A stretch of 64,000 nucleotides of DNA from Caldifarciminota bacterium (GTDB lineage: Bacteria; Hydrothermota; Hydrothermia; LBFQ01; DSFT01). Below are positions 33,678-42,035 of this stretch, piece by piece. Below the pieces are notes generated by a model. It ran no database searches. It worked only from the letters and a program-made list of their open reading frames with translations, and was not told the origin of the DNA. The translations under genes were made by a program, and so were the position numbers. The stretch is taken from contig JANXBH010000002.1 in NCBI GenBank assembly GCA_025060695.1, positions 62,001 through 126,000 of the forward strand. The letters are read 5' to 3'. Numbering within the stretch: position 1 is the first letter of the stretch; every line of letters starts with the position of its first letter.

Positions 33678-35091
33678 CTTTATATTTCTTCTTTTAGAGG
33701 AAAACATAAAAAAACATGTATATTTTCTATCAAACGATTACTTAGAAGGAAGGCTTTGTGGTTATAATCAGAAGGCAAGAGACTACATTGAATTTCATCT
33801 AAAAAGATATGGTTATGAAGTAATTAAACAGGAATTTGAAGTAGAGGGGAAAATTAAAATAGATAGTTTTCAAACAAATTTAAGAATTCCAATAAAACCA
33901 CTATATTTTACGAGTAGTGGATATGTAAAATCTGAAGAATTTTCCATTATTGATGGTGATAGCTTTGATAATATAGGTTTAATTCATAAGACTATTGAAG
34001 AAAAAAATAAAAACAAAAAAGGTGTAATATTTTTACTATCCCATCCTATTTCAAAAAGCTACTTTGATAAGAACTTAGGAATAGTCGCCTTACAGCTTCC
34101 AAAAGAATATAAGGATAGTTTAAAAAATAAGAATTTCTTTGTATATCTAAAAGTTTCAAGAGAGAAAGTAAAGGGAGAGAATATATTTGCCGTTAAAAAG
34201 GGAAAAAGTTTAAAATATATAATAGTTGGTGCACATTATGACCATCTTGGATATGGAGATGTAAGTAGTTTAGATACTATATATGATATTCATAACGGTG
34301 CGGACGACAATGCAAGTGGTGTTGCAGGGGTATTAGAGCTTGCCAATTACTATAAAAACAGGGATGTTAGCGATAATATAGTATTTGCATTTTGGGACTG
34401 TGAAGAAGTTGGGACAATTGGTTCAGAATACTATATTAAAAATCCAATATTTCCACTTGAAAATACAAAAATTTATATAAATTTTGATATGATTGGCAGA
34501 TTAAAAGATAGTTCACTTTTAATTATAGGCTCAAAAACTGCTGTTGAAATTGAAGATATATTAAATAGAAGAAATAAACTCTTTAAATTAAAACTTTCCA
34601 ATAGTGGTATAGGTTTTAGCGACCAAAATGCATTTTACAATGCTAAAATACCTGTTTTACACTTCTTTACAAATGTCCATCAAGAATATCATAGGACAAC
34701 TGATGATGCGGAACTTATAAATTATGAGGGACAAAAACAGATTTTACTTTATGCTATTGATGTAATAGATGAAATATTGAAGACTGAAACTTTAACCTTT
34801 AATAAAGTTGAAGAGGAAAAACCTGCAAGAATTTCAAGAGGCGTTAGGCTTGGTATTATTCCAGATTATACTTATGAAGGAGAAGGAGTAAGAATTTCAG
34901 GTGTTTTAAAGAATACACCTGCACAAAATATAGGTTTAACTCAAGGAGATATTATTTTAAAAATAGGAAAATATGAAACTAAGAATATATATGAATTAAC
35001 ATATGCACTCTCAAAGTTTAAAAAATCACAAAGAACAACGATACTTTATAAAAGGGACAATAAAGTAATGAAATCTAATATTAAGTTCTAA
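33670..35091 (+). CDS. M28-family metallopeptidase with PDZ domain
   Basis: 473 aa. Zinc aminopeptidase core: IIVGAHYDHLGYGD, HNGADDNASGVAGVLELA, FWDCEEVGTIGSEYY, NFDMIGRL and VHQEYHRTTDDAELI supply the ligands. A PDZ domain follows (~390-473: IPDYTYEGEGVRISGVLKNT). The typical M28 start 'HV.FLASDELEGR' is read here as KHVYFLSNDYLEGRLCG at residues 15-31, leaving only MISFIFLLL as export signal. It overlaps the M23 gene by 8 bases. Probably periplasmic. Confidence 0.92.
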   Translation: MISFIFLLLEENIKKHVYFLSNDYLEGRLCGYNQKARDYIEFHLKRYGYEVIKQEFEVEGKIKIDSFQTNLRIPIKPLYFTSSGYVKSEEFSIIDGDSFDNIGLIHKTIEEKNKNKKGVIFLLSHPISKSYFDKNLGIVALQLPKEYKDSLKNKNFFVYLKVSREKVKGENIFAVKKGKSLKYIIVGAHYDHLGYGDVSSLDTIYDIHNGADDNASGVAGVLELANYYKNRDVSDNIVFAFWDCEEVGTIGSEYYIKNPIFPLENTKIYINFDMIGRLKDSSLLIIGSKTAVEIEDILNRRNKLFKLKLSNSGIGFSDQNAFYNAKIPVLHFFTNVHQEYHRTTDDAELINYEGQKQILLYAIDVIDEILKTETLTFNKVEEEKPARISRGVRLGIIPDYTYEGEGVRISGVLKNTPAQNIGLTQGDIILKIGKYETKNIYELTYALSKFKKSQRTTILYKRDNKVMKSNIKF

Positions 35092-35093
35092 AG

Positions 35094-35795
35094 ATGAAGA
35101 ATATCGTATTCCTACATGCATTTCCATTAAATTCTAAAATGTGGAAGTATCAAGTTAGTAAATTTAAAACATATAATTGTTATGCAGTTGATTATCAGAA
35201 TTTAAGTATTAATACCTTAAAGGATATTTCTGACTTTGTTTACTCTTTTTGTAAAGAAAGTAGTATAGAAAAAGCAATATTCGTTGGTTTGAGTATGGGT
35301 GGTTATGTAATATTTGAGATATTTAGGCATTACAAACAAATTGCTGAAGCTATTGTTCTTTGTAATACCAAAGCAACTTCTGATAGTGCTGAAATGAGAG
35401 AGAAAAGACATAAAATTATTGAAAGAATAAAGAATGAAGGTACTTCATTTTTAGCAGATGAATATATAGCAAAGTTTTTAGAAAATAGAAACTTAGAAAA
35501 CGAAAAATTTATTAGAGATATGATAAATGAGGCAAAGGCAGAAAATCTAATATCTATTCAATTGGCACTATCTAATAGAAGCGATAATGTAGATTTATTG
35601 GATAAAATTGATATTCCCACACTCATTATAGCATCAGAAAAGGATGAAATTTCTACTATAGAAGATGCAAAACTTATGAACGAAAAAATAAAAAACTCAA
35701 AACTTGTAATTCTTAAAAATTGCAAGCATATAAGTAATATAGATTGTAAGGATGAATTTAATAGAACTTTAGATGAATTTCTAAAAAGTCTATAG
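35094..35795 (+). CDS. Alpha/beta hydrolase
   Basis: 233 aa. The nucleophile elbow GLSMGGYV (Ser), an acid in IIASEKDEIST and a late His in KNCKHISNID form the usual triad. The start IVFLHAFPLNSKMWKYQV carries the oxyanion-side HAFP motif in place of HG. It resembles 3-oxoadipate enol-lactonase or BioH-type esterases, but the substrate is open. It abuts the M28 gene upstream and ends directly against mtnP, tail to tail with zero bases between. Confidence 0.88.
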   Translation: MKNIVFLHAFPLNSKMWKYQVSKFKTYNCYAVDYQNLSINTLKDISDFVYSFCKESSIEKAIFVGLSMGGYVIFEIFRHYKQIAEAIVLCNTKATSDSAEMREKRHKIIERIKNEGTSFLADEYIAKFLENRNLENEKFIRDMINEAKAENLISIQLALSNRSDNVDLLDKIDIPTLIIASEKDEISTIEDAKLMNEKIKNSKLVILKNCKHISNIDCKDEFNRTLDEFLKSL

Positions 35796-36566
35796 TTACA
35801 TCCCTGTTTCTTTAAGTGCTACACTACATGGACAGTTTCTTTGAGTTGGAATTTTTTCAATTGCATTAAATAATATTTTTTTTACTTTTTCCAAGTTTCT
35901 ATTCATATTCTCAATTACTTCAGTAGTTGTTAATTTTTTCTCCTTAATACCTGCTGCATAGTTAGTAACTACATTTATACCCGCATAACATATTTCTAAT
36001 TCTCTACTTAAAATTGCTTCACTTACTAATGTCATACCAACTACATCAGCACCAAGAATTTTTAGCATTCTTATTTCAGCTGGTGTTTCAAGCCTTGGAC
36101 CTTGCATTTGCGCGTAAACTCCAAATTCGTAAATCTCAATATTTAAATTCTTAGAACTTTCTAAAATCGCTTCCCTTAATATTGGACAAAATGGTTCAGA
36201 AACATCTATATGAACAACTTTATCATTATAGAATGTATTTATTCTTCCACTTAAATCAATAAAATCTGATGTTAAAACTAAGTCTCCGGGTTTTTTGGTT
36301 ATTCCACCAACTGCGGAAATACCAATAATTCTTTCAATATCTAATAATTTAAATCCATATATATTAGCTTTATAGTTAACTTCATGTGGTAAAAATGAGT
36401 GTTTTCTTCCATGTCTTGGCAGGAAGTATATTTCAAAATTTTTATATCTTGCATGTAGATAACTATCAGATGGACTTCCATATGGAGTAATTAAATTGAT
36501 TTCTTCAATAATCTCAATGTTTTCTATTTTATAAAGACCACTTCCTCCAATTATTCCTATTTTCAT
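35796..36566 (-). CDS. mtnP: S-methyl-5'-thioadenosine phosphorylase (PNP/MTAP family)
   Basis: 256 aa. Cleaves methylthioadenosine, a by-product of polyamine synthesis, to adenine and methylthioribose 1-phosphate. IGIIGGSGLYKIENIE, TPYGSPSD, FLPRHGRKHSFLPHEVNYKA, AQMQGPRLETPAEIRMLK and LGADVVGMTLVSEAILSREL match MTAP. Related members use inosine, so the substrate is likely but not certain. The ATG overlaps the thioesterase stop. Last gene of the bamA operon. Confidence 0.92.
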   Translation of the reverse strand: MKIGIIGGSGLYKIENIEIIEEINLITPYGSPSDSYLHARYKNFEIYFLPRHGRKHSFLPHEVNYKANIYGFKLLDIERIIGISAVGGITKKPGDLVLTSDFIDLSGRINTFYNDKVVHIDVSEPFCPILREAILESSKNLNIEIYEFGVYAQMQGPRLETPAEIRMLKILGADVVGMTLVSEAILSRELEICYAGINVVTNYAAGIKEKKLTTTEVIENMNRNLEKVKKILFNAIEKIPTQRNCPCSVALKETGM

Positions 36567-36949
36567 AGTTCTAATTTTCTTTTTAGTTCCTCTTTATCCA
36601 TGAAAACTTGAATTTGATAGCCTTCAGCTATTTTTTTCCCATCTTCATTATATCCTTCTATATCACATATAAATTTATTTCCTTCAACGCTTCTTAAAAT
36701 TGCTATAATTTTTACTTTCTTTCCGATTTTTGTGGGTGCTAAGTGTTTAACAAAAATGCTATAGCCTATACCTTCCTCATTTTCTTTTAAGTACTTTTCA
36801 AGCAGTCTTCTTGATGCAAGCTCTGCATGATATACTAAACTCCACGTTGAATATAAATTATGAATAAGTTTTCCTTCGAATTTCGCTTGCATACTTTCAT
36901 CAGTTATAACTTCAATTTCATAAGTATCTCCTATTTTATAGTCTTTCAT
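36563..36949 (-). CDS. Hotdog-fold thioesterase (FlK-like)
   Basis: 128 aa. Hotdog layout with an N-terminal strand region, a central helix (LYSTWSLVYHAELASRRLLE) and a strand pair (IGYSIFVKHLAPTKIGKKVK, VEGNKFICDIEGYNEDGKKI). This matches fluoroacetyl-CoA thioesterase-like proteins, which hydrolyse acyl-CoA or act as housekeeping thioesterases. Catalysis is not proved by motif alone. It overlaps nuoC and mtnP by four bases each (ATGA). Confidence 0.8.
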   Translation of the reverse strand: MKDYKIGDTYEIEVITDESMQAKFEGKLIHNLYSTWSLVYHAELASRRLLEKYLKENEEGIGYSIFVKHLAPTKIGKKVKIIAILRSVEGNKFICDIEGYNEDGKKIAEGYQIQVFMDKEELKRKLEL

Positions 36950-37368
36950 TTTCTTCTTGCAGGTGGTTTTTCCTCGTGGTTCACCAACCAGTCTCCACTC
37001 CTATAGGGTTCATACTCCATGTGCATTGGAAAGTCCTTTCTTAATGGATGACCTTCGTAATCTTCAGGAAGTAGTATTCTTCTTAGGTCTGGGTGGTCTT
37101 GAAATACTATTCCAAACAGGTCATAAACTTCTCTCTCTTGCCAATTTGCTCCATAGAATATATCACTAATTGTAGGTATTTTGGGATTGTCTTTTGAAAC
37201 TATGCATTTTATAAACTCTTCAGTATTTTCATTTAAGTTTCTAAAGAGATATATAACTTCAAAATTTTCATTTTTATCCACCGCGGTAATAAATGAAAGA
37301 TAGTCAAAACCTTTTTCTTTTAAACTAATAACCTCTTGTCTTATATCCTCCTTTTGCACAACTTTCAT
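36946..37368 (-). CDS. nuoC: NADH-quinone oxidoreductase subunit C-like protein (30 kDa subunit)
   Basis: 140 aa. Carries the complex I 30-kDa signature: YGANWQEREVYDLFGIVFQD, then HPDLRRILLPEDYEGHPLRK and DFPM. In respiratory complexes and in group 4 hydrogenases this subunit joins the peripheral arm to the 49-kDa subunit. None of the usual partners (nuoB, nuoD) is next to it; neighbours are MYG1-like and thioesterase genes. Length is short but complete for the domain. Confidence 0.92.
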   Translation of the reverse strand: MKVVQKEDIRQEVISLKEKGFDYLSFITAVDKNENFEVIYLFRNLNENTEEFIKCIVSKDNPKIPTISDIFYGANWQEREVYDLFGIVFQDHPDLRRILLPEDYEGHPLRKDFPMHMEYEPYRSGDWLVNHEEKPPARRK

Positions 37369-37373
37369 AGTAC

Positions 37374-38267
37374 TTAAAGTTTAAAGTTATTCCTAATATA
37401 ATTTTTAAAAATTTGTATATCTTCACTAATTACTCTTATACTTCCTGTCTTATGCCTAAATATAAGAGTAAAATTTTTAGCTAAGACATCATCAGCGAAG
37501 TCCATGGCAACTTGCATATTCTTCGAGTTTGAATTTACTATGATTGAAGTGTTTTCCTCATTCATGCTATTTCTTTCTATAAGTATATCTATATCTTCTT
37601 TTTCTTCAAAAAATCTTGAGTGAAATGTTGAAAGACTTTGATTACTAATTGTGATTTTCAAAGTTTTTCCTTTATAGTCTAAGTTTAAATATTCTATATT
37701 TTTAAGCTTTTCCTCATATATCTTTTCTTCTTCTTCTATTTCCTCTTGTGCTTTCTGGGTTAAACCCTTTGCCATTAATTCCTCATATAATCTTTCCACA
37801 AATTTAGAATAATCCAAATCTTGTGATAGTAAATTCAATATAATCCTTCCAATTTCTTCATTTGGTTCAATTCTCAATATAGTCTTTATTCTCTTTACGA
37901 GTAAACTATCCTTTTTTACTAAACCTTCAGATTCTGCCCTTGGAAAACCAAACCTATCTATAATATCTATTGCATGAAGTGCACTATTATTGATGTTAAT
38001 TTCTGGAAAAAATTTTTTTAACACTAAAATAATACTGGAATTTATGTTTAAGTCTTGATGATGGTCAAAATTATTTAAATTAGGGTCATAAGAATTCCCA
38101 ACATCTATGAGTATAATTCCACTGTCGTTTAGATATTCTGATGGAACATTTTGAGGATAAATATATTCTATAGTTGCATCTGGATATAAATACTTTAAAA
38201 TAGAAATTGCTAAGAAGTCATCTAAATGACGAGGTGGTAAATGACTAACTATTTTCTTTACTACCAT
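37374..38267 (-). CDS. MYG1-like (UPF0160) DHH-related protein
   Basis: 297 aa. Begins VSHLPPRHLDDFLAISILKY, then IILIDVGNSYDPNLNNFDHH, matching MYG1's GT-H-x(..)DE/DD metal site and the YDP..NFDHHQ motif, which is DHH-like. MYG1 proteins are 3'-5' RNA exonucleases in eukaryotes; bacterial ones are little studied. The first motif reads PPRHLDDF where MYG1 has THxGxFHxDE, so metal binding is plausible but modified. It shares base 38267 with the cmk-rsgA stop. Confidence 0.75.
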   Translation of the reverse strand: MVVKKIVSHLPPRHLDDFLAISILKYLYPDATIEYIYPQNVPSEYLNDSGIILIDVGNSYDPNLNNFDHHQDLNINSSIILVLKKFFPEININNSALHAIDIIDRFGFPRAESEGLVKKDSLLVKRIKTILRIEPNEEIGRIILNLLSQDLDYSKFVERLYEELMAKGLTQKAQEEIEEEEKIYEEKLKNIEYLNLDYKGKTLKITISNQSLSTFHSRFFEEKEDIDILIERNSMNEENTSIIVNSNSKNMQVAMDFADDVLAKNFTLIFRHKTGSIRVISEDIQIFKNYIRNNFKL

Positions 38268-39751
38268 TATAGGAATTTTGTAATTATTTTTAAATAATTT
38301 TCATATCTCTCTTTGTTTATTTTCCCCATGGAAACCGCTTCTACTATTGAGCATCCCTCTTCCTTGATATGAAAACAATCTCTAAATGCACACTTGTATT
38401 TACTAAACTCCCTAAAGCAATTTCTAACATCCTCCTTTTTCATGATTTCATTTAGTTCTATCTTTGAAAATCCCGGAGTATCTGCTATAAATGTTTCATT
38501 ATCAATAGAATATAGTTTTACTTCAGTAGTAGTTTGGGTTCCTCTTTTTAACCTTTTGCTAACTTCACCTATTCTTATATCTACGTTAGCTAAAGCTTTA
38601 ATTAGTGAACTCTTACCTACACCACTCGGTCCAGCTAACACTACCAAGTCCCCCCTTATTCTATTTAAAAGTATATCCAAGTTCATATTTTCTTTTACAC
38701 TAACCGTAATCACTTCATACCCAGCATCTTTATAAATACTTACATATCTTTCTAATTCTTCATTTGGTGTAATATCTACTTTATTGAAAACTATTATACT
38801 TGGAATATTTAAAAATTCACACGCACAAAGAATTTTATCTAACTGAATTTGAACAATTTCAGGTTCTCGTATTGTAAACATTAAAATACACTTAGATACA
38901 TTTGCAATAGGTGGTCTTGGTAATAAATTTGTCCTTTCTTTTATTTTTTCAATTACAAAAAACTCACCTTCTCTTTTCCCAACAACTATATCTCCTACAT
39001 ATATTTTTCTTTCAGATTTTAATAATTTTCCTCTTGGAATAGCCCTAAAGACCTTGCCTTTTGAGATTACACTTAATTTTTGACCCTCTCTTGAAATAAC
39101 AGTTCCTATACATAAGTTCTTTCTAATAATATCAAGTATTTCTTCAATAACTTCATCCTCCCTTAAATTAGTTGTGTCTATTATAAATGCATCACGTGAA
39201 GGTCTAAGCGGTGATATTTCTCTATTTAAATCTGAAATATCTCTATTTTTTAGAATTTCCAGAATATCCTCATATGATACATTACTTTTATTTAACTGCT
39301 TATATCTTCTCATTGCCCTTTCTTCTAATTTTGCGGTTATGTAGAACTTATAATCTGCATCTTTCAAAACAACTGTCCCAATATCCCTTCCCTCTACTAT
39401 TGCTCCATCTTTTGAAAGTTCACGTTGAATGTCAATTAAAAAATCTCTAACTTGCTTAAATTTAGAAATTTCAGATGCAAGATTTCCTACTTTTTCATCC
39501 TTAATATTATCAGTTATATCTTCTCCATTCAAGAATGTTCTTGCAGTTTTATTTATAAATTTTTGTTCTATCTTTAGATTTTTTAAAAATTCAAAATTAT
39601 TATAGTTTTGCATCTTATTCTGGATTATATAGTATGCAATCGCTCTGTATAAAGCCCCGGTTTCTACATACTTTATATTTAGAATCTCACTTAGTTTTTT
39701 TGCAATAGAACTTTTTCCCGAACCTGCTGGACCATCAATGGCAATAATCAT
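38267..39751 (-). CDS. Fused cytidylate kinase - RsgA ribosome-assembly GTPase
   Basis: 494 aa in one frame. Residues 1-~212 are CMP kinase: IAIDGPAGSGKSSIAKKLSE, YVETGALYRAIAYY, AIVEGRDIGTVVL, RPSRDAFIIDTTNL. Residues ~213-494 are RsgA, a circularly permuted GTPase that matures the 30S subunit: OB domain, FNKVD (323-326), LAGPSGVGKSSLIKALA (P-loop 374-382), RGTQTTTEV, DTPGFSKIEL and a zinc site FSKYKCAFRDCFHIKEEGCS. Both halves look catalytically intact. No start signal is seen at the junction. It begins in a TAATG overlap with bamA. Confidence 0.9.
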   Translation of the reverse strand: MIIAIDGPAGSGKSSIAKKLSEILNIKYVETGALYRAIAYYIIQNKMQNYNNFEFLKNLKIEQKFINKTARTFLNGEDITDNIKDEKVGNLASEISKFKQVRDFLIDIQRELSKDGAIVEGRDIGTVVLKDADYKFYITAKLEERAMRRYKQLNKSNVSYEDILEILKNRDISDLNREISPLRPSRDAFIIDTTNLREDEVIEEILDIIRKNLCIGTVISREGQKLSVISKGKVFRAIPRGKLLKSERKIYVGDIVVGKREGEFFVIEKIKERTNLLPRPPIANVSKCILMFTIREPEIVQIQLDKILCACEFLNIPSIIVFNKVDITPNEELERYVSIYKDAGYEVITVSVKENMNLDILLNRIRGDLVVLAGPSGVGKSSLIKALANVDIRIGEVSKRLKRGTQTTTEVKLYSIDNETFIADTPGFSKIELNEIMKKEDVRNCFREFSKYKCAFRDCFHIKEEGCSIVEAVSMGKINKERYENYLKIITKFL

Positions 39752-42003
39752 TAGTAGTATGGACCTAAATTAAAGTGAGTTTTAAATTCTTTGTACTTTA
39801 AACTATATGCAAAATCAAATCCCATAATTCCTACTATCGGAACCTCTATTCTAAAACCTATACCAATTGCATCATAAAGGTTTCTAAAGTCTATAGTTTT
39901 AATTGCCCACCAGCTATTTCCTGTTTCGTAAAATAATGAGATATAAAATTGGTCAGCAGGTCTAATTCTTTCCTCAAATGTAAACCTAAAAAAGTGCTTT
40001 CCTCCAAGAACGCTTGCACCCACCCTTGTCCCGATTGACCTAAAATCATAACCCCTTAAGCCCAATGGTCCTACGTCTCCAAGTGCAAAATATTCATATG
40101 GTGGAAGATCCTGCTTTGCCAATATTGAAAATATTGAACCCCAGTTTACTCTAAGAAATGATACTAACTTATCTTTGTAATTGGGAATTAGTATAATTAG
40201 TTCGGGAATAAATTTTATATAATGCAAATTTCCACCAATTGGACCACCTGTAATAGTCCAAGGAAAACTAAATGAATATCCCTTTGAAGAATTAAACACT
40301 CTGTCTCTTGTATCATAGCTAAAGGTTGTAGTTAGTGAGCTTGATAGAACCCTTGGATTTTTTGTCCAAAAATCATAAAATTGACTTCCTTCATATAGTG
40401 GACTTATATCATAAACAGAAATGTACTCAAATGTATAGTCAAATTTTATTCTTGAAAATAAATTCCAAAGTCTTCTACCATAACTTATGGAAATCCCTGT
40501 ATTTCTTTGATTAAAAGTAAAAAGATATCTATTTAGACTATAAATATTTATACCCACAAGAATAGGTTTTCCTCCGAACCAAGGTTCAGTAAACGAAATT
40601 TGAAAGTTTTGTCTTCTTGCTCCATACTCCGCTAAAAAACCAATAGTCCAGCCTCTTCCAAGAAAATTTGGCTGCTGTAAATTTACATTAAAAAATAGTC
40701 CATCAAGCTGACTATAACTTGCACCTGCTCCAATTTGACCTGTAGGCTTTTCCTCAACTTTTATCTCTAAATCTACAAGACTAGAATCTTCTAAAACTGG
40801 CTTAAAGTTTACTCCTATATTTGAAAAGTAGTTTAAATAGTAGAGATTTCTATAAGAAAGTAAGAGCAAGCTTCTATTAAAGTAGTCTCCAGGAAATATA
40901 TAAATTTCTCTTCTAATAATTTCATCCCAAGTTTTAGTATTTCCATATATATTTACAAGTCTAACTTTCACTTTCCAATTTTCCTTAATCTTAAACTTCA
41001 CATTAATTGTACTATCGTTTTTTTCTTCAATAGGTTCAACTTGTGCATATATATACCCGCTATCAGCATATAAACTACTTATATTATTTGAGCTTTCTAA
41101 AACTTTTGCCCTTGAATATAATTTAGAATTATACCAAATACCATAACCTAATCTATATCTAATTGAATTAAAGAAGTTTAGTGGCTTTTTAATAGTTATC
41201 GCATTTTCTAATTGACTATTTTTAAACTTACTGTTTCCTTCAAAATTAATACTACCAAAATAGTATTTTTTACCTTCATTTAGGAAAATTTTTATTTTTA
41301 CAAACTTTTCTTCATATTCAAACTTAAATGAATCCACTTTAAAGTCAGCAAAACCACTATTTTTATAAAAATCTTCTAATGTTATTAAGTCTTTATCAAA
41401 TTTTTCCTGCGAGAAATAGCCTCCCCTTAATATCTTTCTAATAAAATTAACCTCCTTATTTGATAGTAAATTCTTCAAGAGCCTATCAGAAAAACTTCTA
41501 TTTCCGTAAAATTCAATCTTTGATATTCTATACTTTTGTCCTACATTACCAGAGATTATTAATTCTACTTTTGAATTATCTATAAATTTTTCTCTGATTT
41601 CTATCTTTGGATTCACATAACCCTTAGTAATGTAAAATTTTTCTATTAACTTAGAAATTTTATATTTATTGTAATTACTTGCTGGAAGACCTTTATAAAA
41701 TGATATTGAATCTTCAAATTCTTTTGAAACTTTCTTAATTTCCCACTTAAAGCCATTTATTGTAGGATAGTCTGAAACTTTAAATATTAAATCAAGTGTA
41801 TCCTTTTTAAACTTACCATATACTTCAAAACTATCCAAGAAACCCTTTTCATATACGTCATATAAATAGTTTCTAAAGAATGGTTCTTGAAATGGCATAT
41901 TTTCCTTTAAGAGCAAATTGTAAAGAAAGCTACTTTTTGAACGATATTTTAACCCTTGAACTTCAATTTTCCCTATAAACTGACCTAAAATGATTATTAG
42001 CAA
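39751..42003 (-). CDS. bamA: Outer-membrane assembly factor BamA (Omp85)
   Basis: 750 aa. N-terminal POTRA repeats (KIEVQGLKYRSKSSFLYNLL, ISKIEFYGNRSFSDRLLKNL, FGSINFEGNSKFKNSQLENA, VNIYGNTKTWDEIIRREI) are followed by a 16-strand barrel with LRGYDFRSIG, GGKHFFRFTFE and a terminal ...FNLGPYY. It inserts barrels into the outer membrane and shows that the cell is diderm. The TTG start is fixed by a -10 box (42012-42017) eight bases upstream. Only MLIIILGQF precedes the first POTRA, a very short signal. First gene of a six-gene operon. Confidence 0.94.
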   Translation of the reverse strand: MLIIILGQFIGKIEVQGLKYRSKSSFLYNLLLKENMPFQEPFFRNYLYDVYEKGFLDSFEVYGKFKKDTLDLIFKVSDYPTINGFKWEIKKVSKEFEDSISFYKGLPASNYNKYKISKLIEKFYITKGYVNPKIEIREKFIDNSKVELIISGNVGQKYRISKIEFYGNRSFSDRLLKNLLSNKEVNFIRKILRGGYFSQEKFDKDLITLEDFYKNSGFADFKVDSFKFEYEEKFVKIKIFLNEGKKYYFGSINFEGNSKFKNSQLENAITIKKPLNFFNSIRYRLGYGIWYNSKLYSRAKVLESSNNISSLYADSGYIYAQVEPIEEKNDSTINVKFKIKENWKVKVRLVNIYGNTKTWDEIIRREIYIFPGDYFNRSLLLLSYRNLYYLNYFSNIGVNFKPVLEDSSLVDLEIKVEEKPTGQIGAGASYSQLDGLFFNVNLQQPNFLGRGWTIGFLAEYGARRQNFQISFTEPWFGGKPILVGINIYSLNRYLFTFNQRNTGISISYGRRLWNLFSRIKFDYTFEYISVYDISPLYEGSQFYDFWTKNPRVLSSSLTTTFSYDTRDRVFNSSKGYSFSFPWTITGGPIGGNLHYIKFIPELIILIPNYKDKLVSFLRVNWGSIFSILAKQDLPPYEYFALGDVGPLGLRGYDFRSIGTRVGASVLGGKHFFRFTFEERIRPADQFYISLFYETGNSWWAIKTIDFRNLYDAIGIGFRIEVPIVGIMGFDFAYSLKYKEFKTHFNLGPYY

Positions 42004-42011
42004 GTAATAAA

Positions 42012-42028
42012 ATTTTAAACTTTAAAAT
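42012..42028. promoter_or_regulatory. Shared near-palindromic promoter of bamA and superoxide dismutase
   Basis: ATTTTA (42012-42017) is the minus-strand -10 for bamA (gap eight to TTG 42003), and TAAAAT (42023-42028) the plus-strand -10 for SOD (gap seven to TTG 42036). The 23 bases 42009-42031 read the same on both strands except at the centre. Confidence 0.65.
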
Positions 42029-42035
42029 TTTAGAC

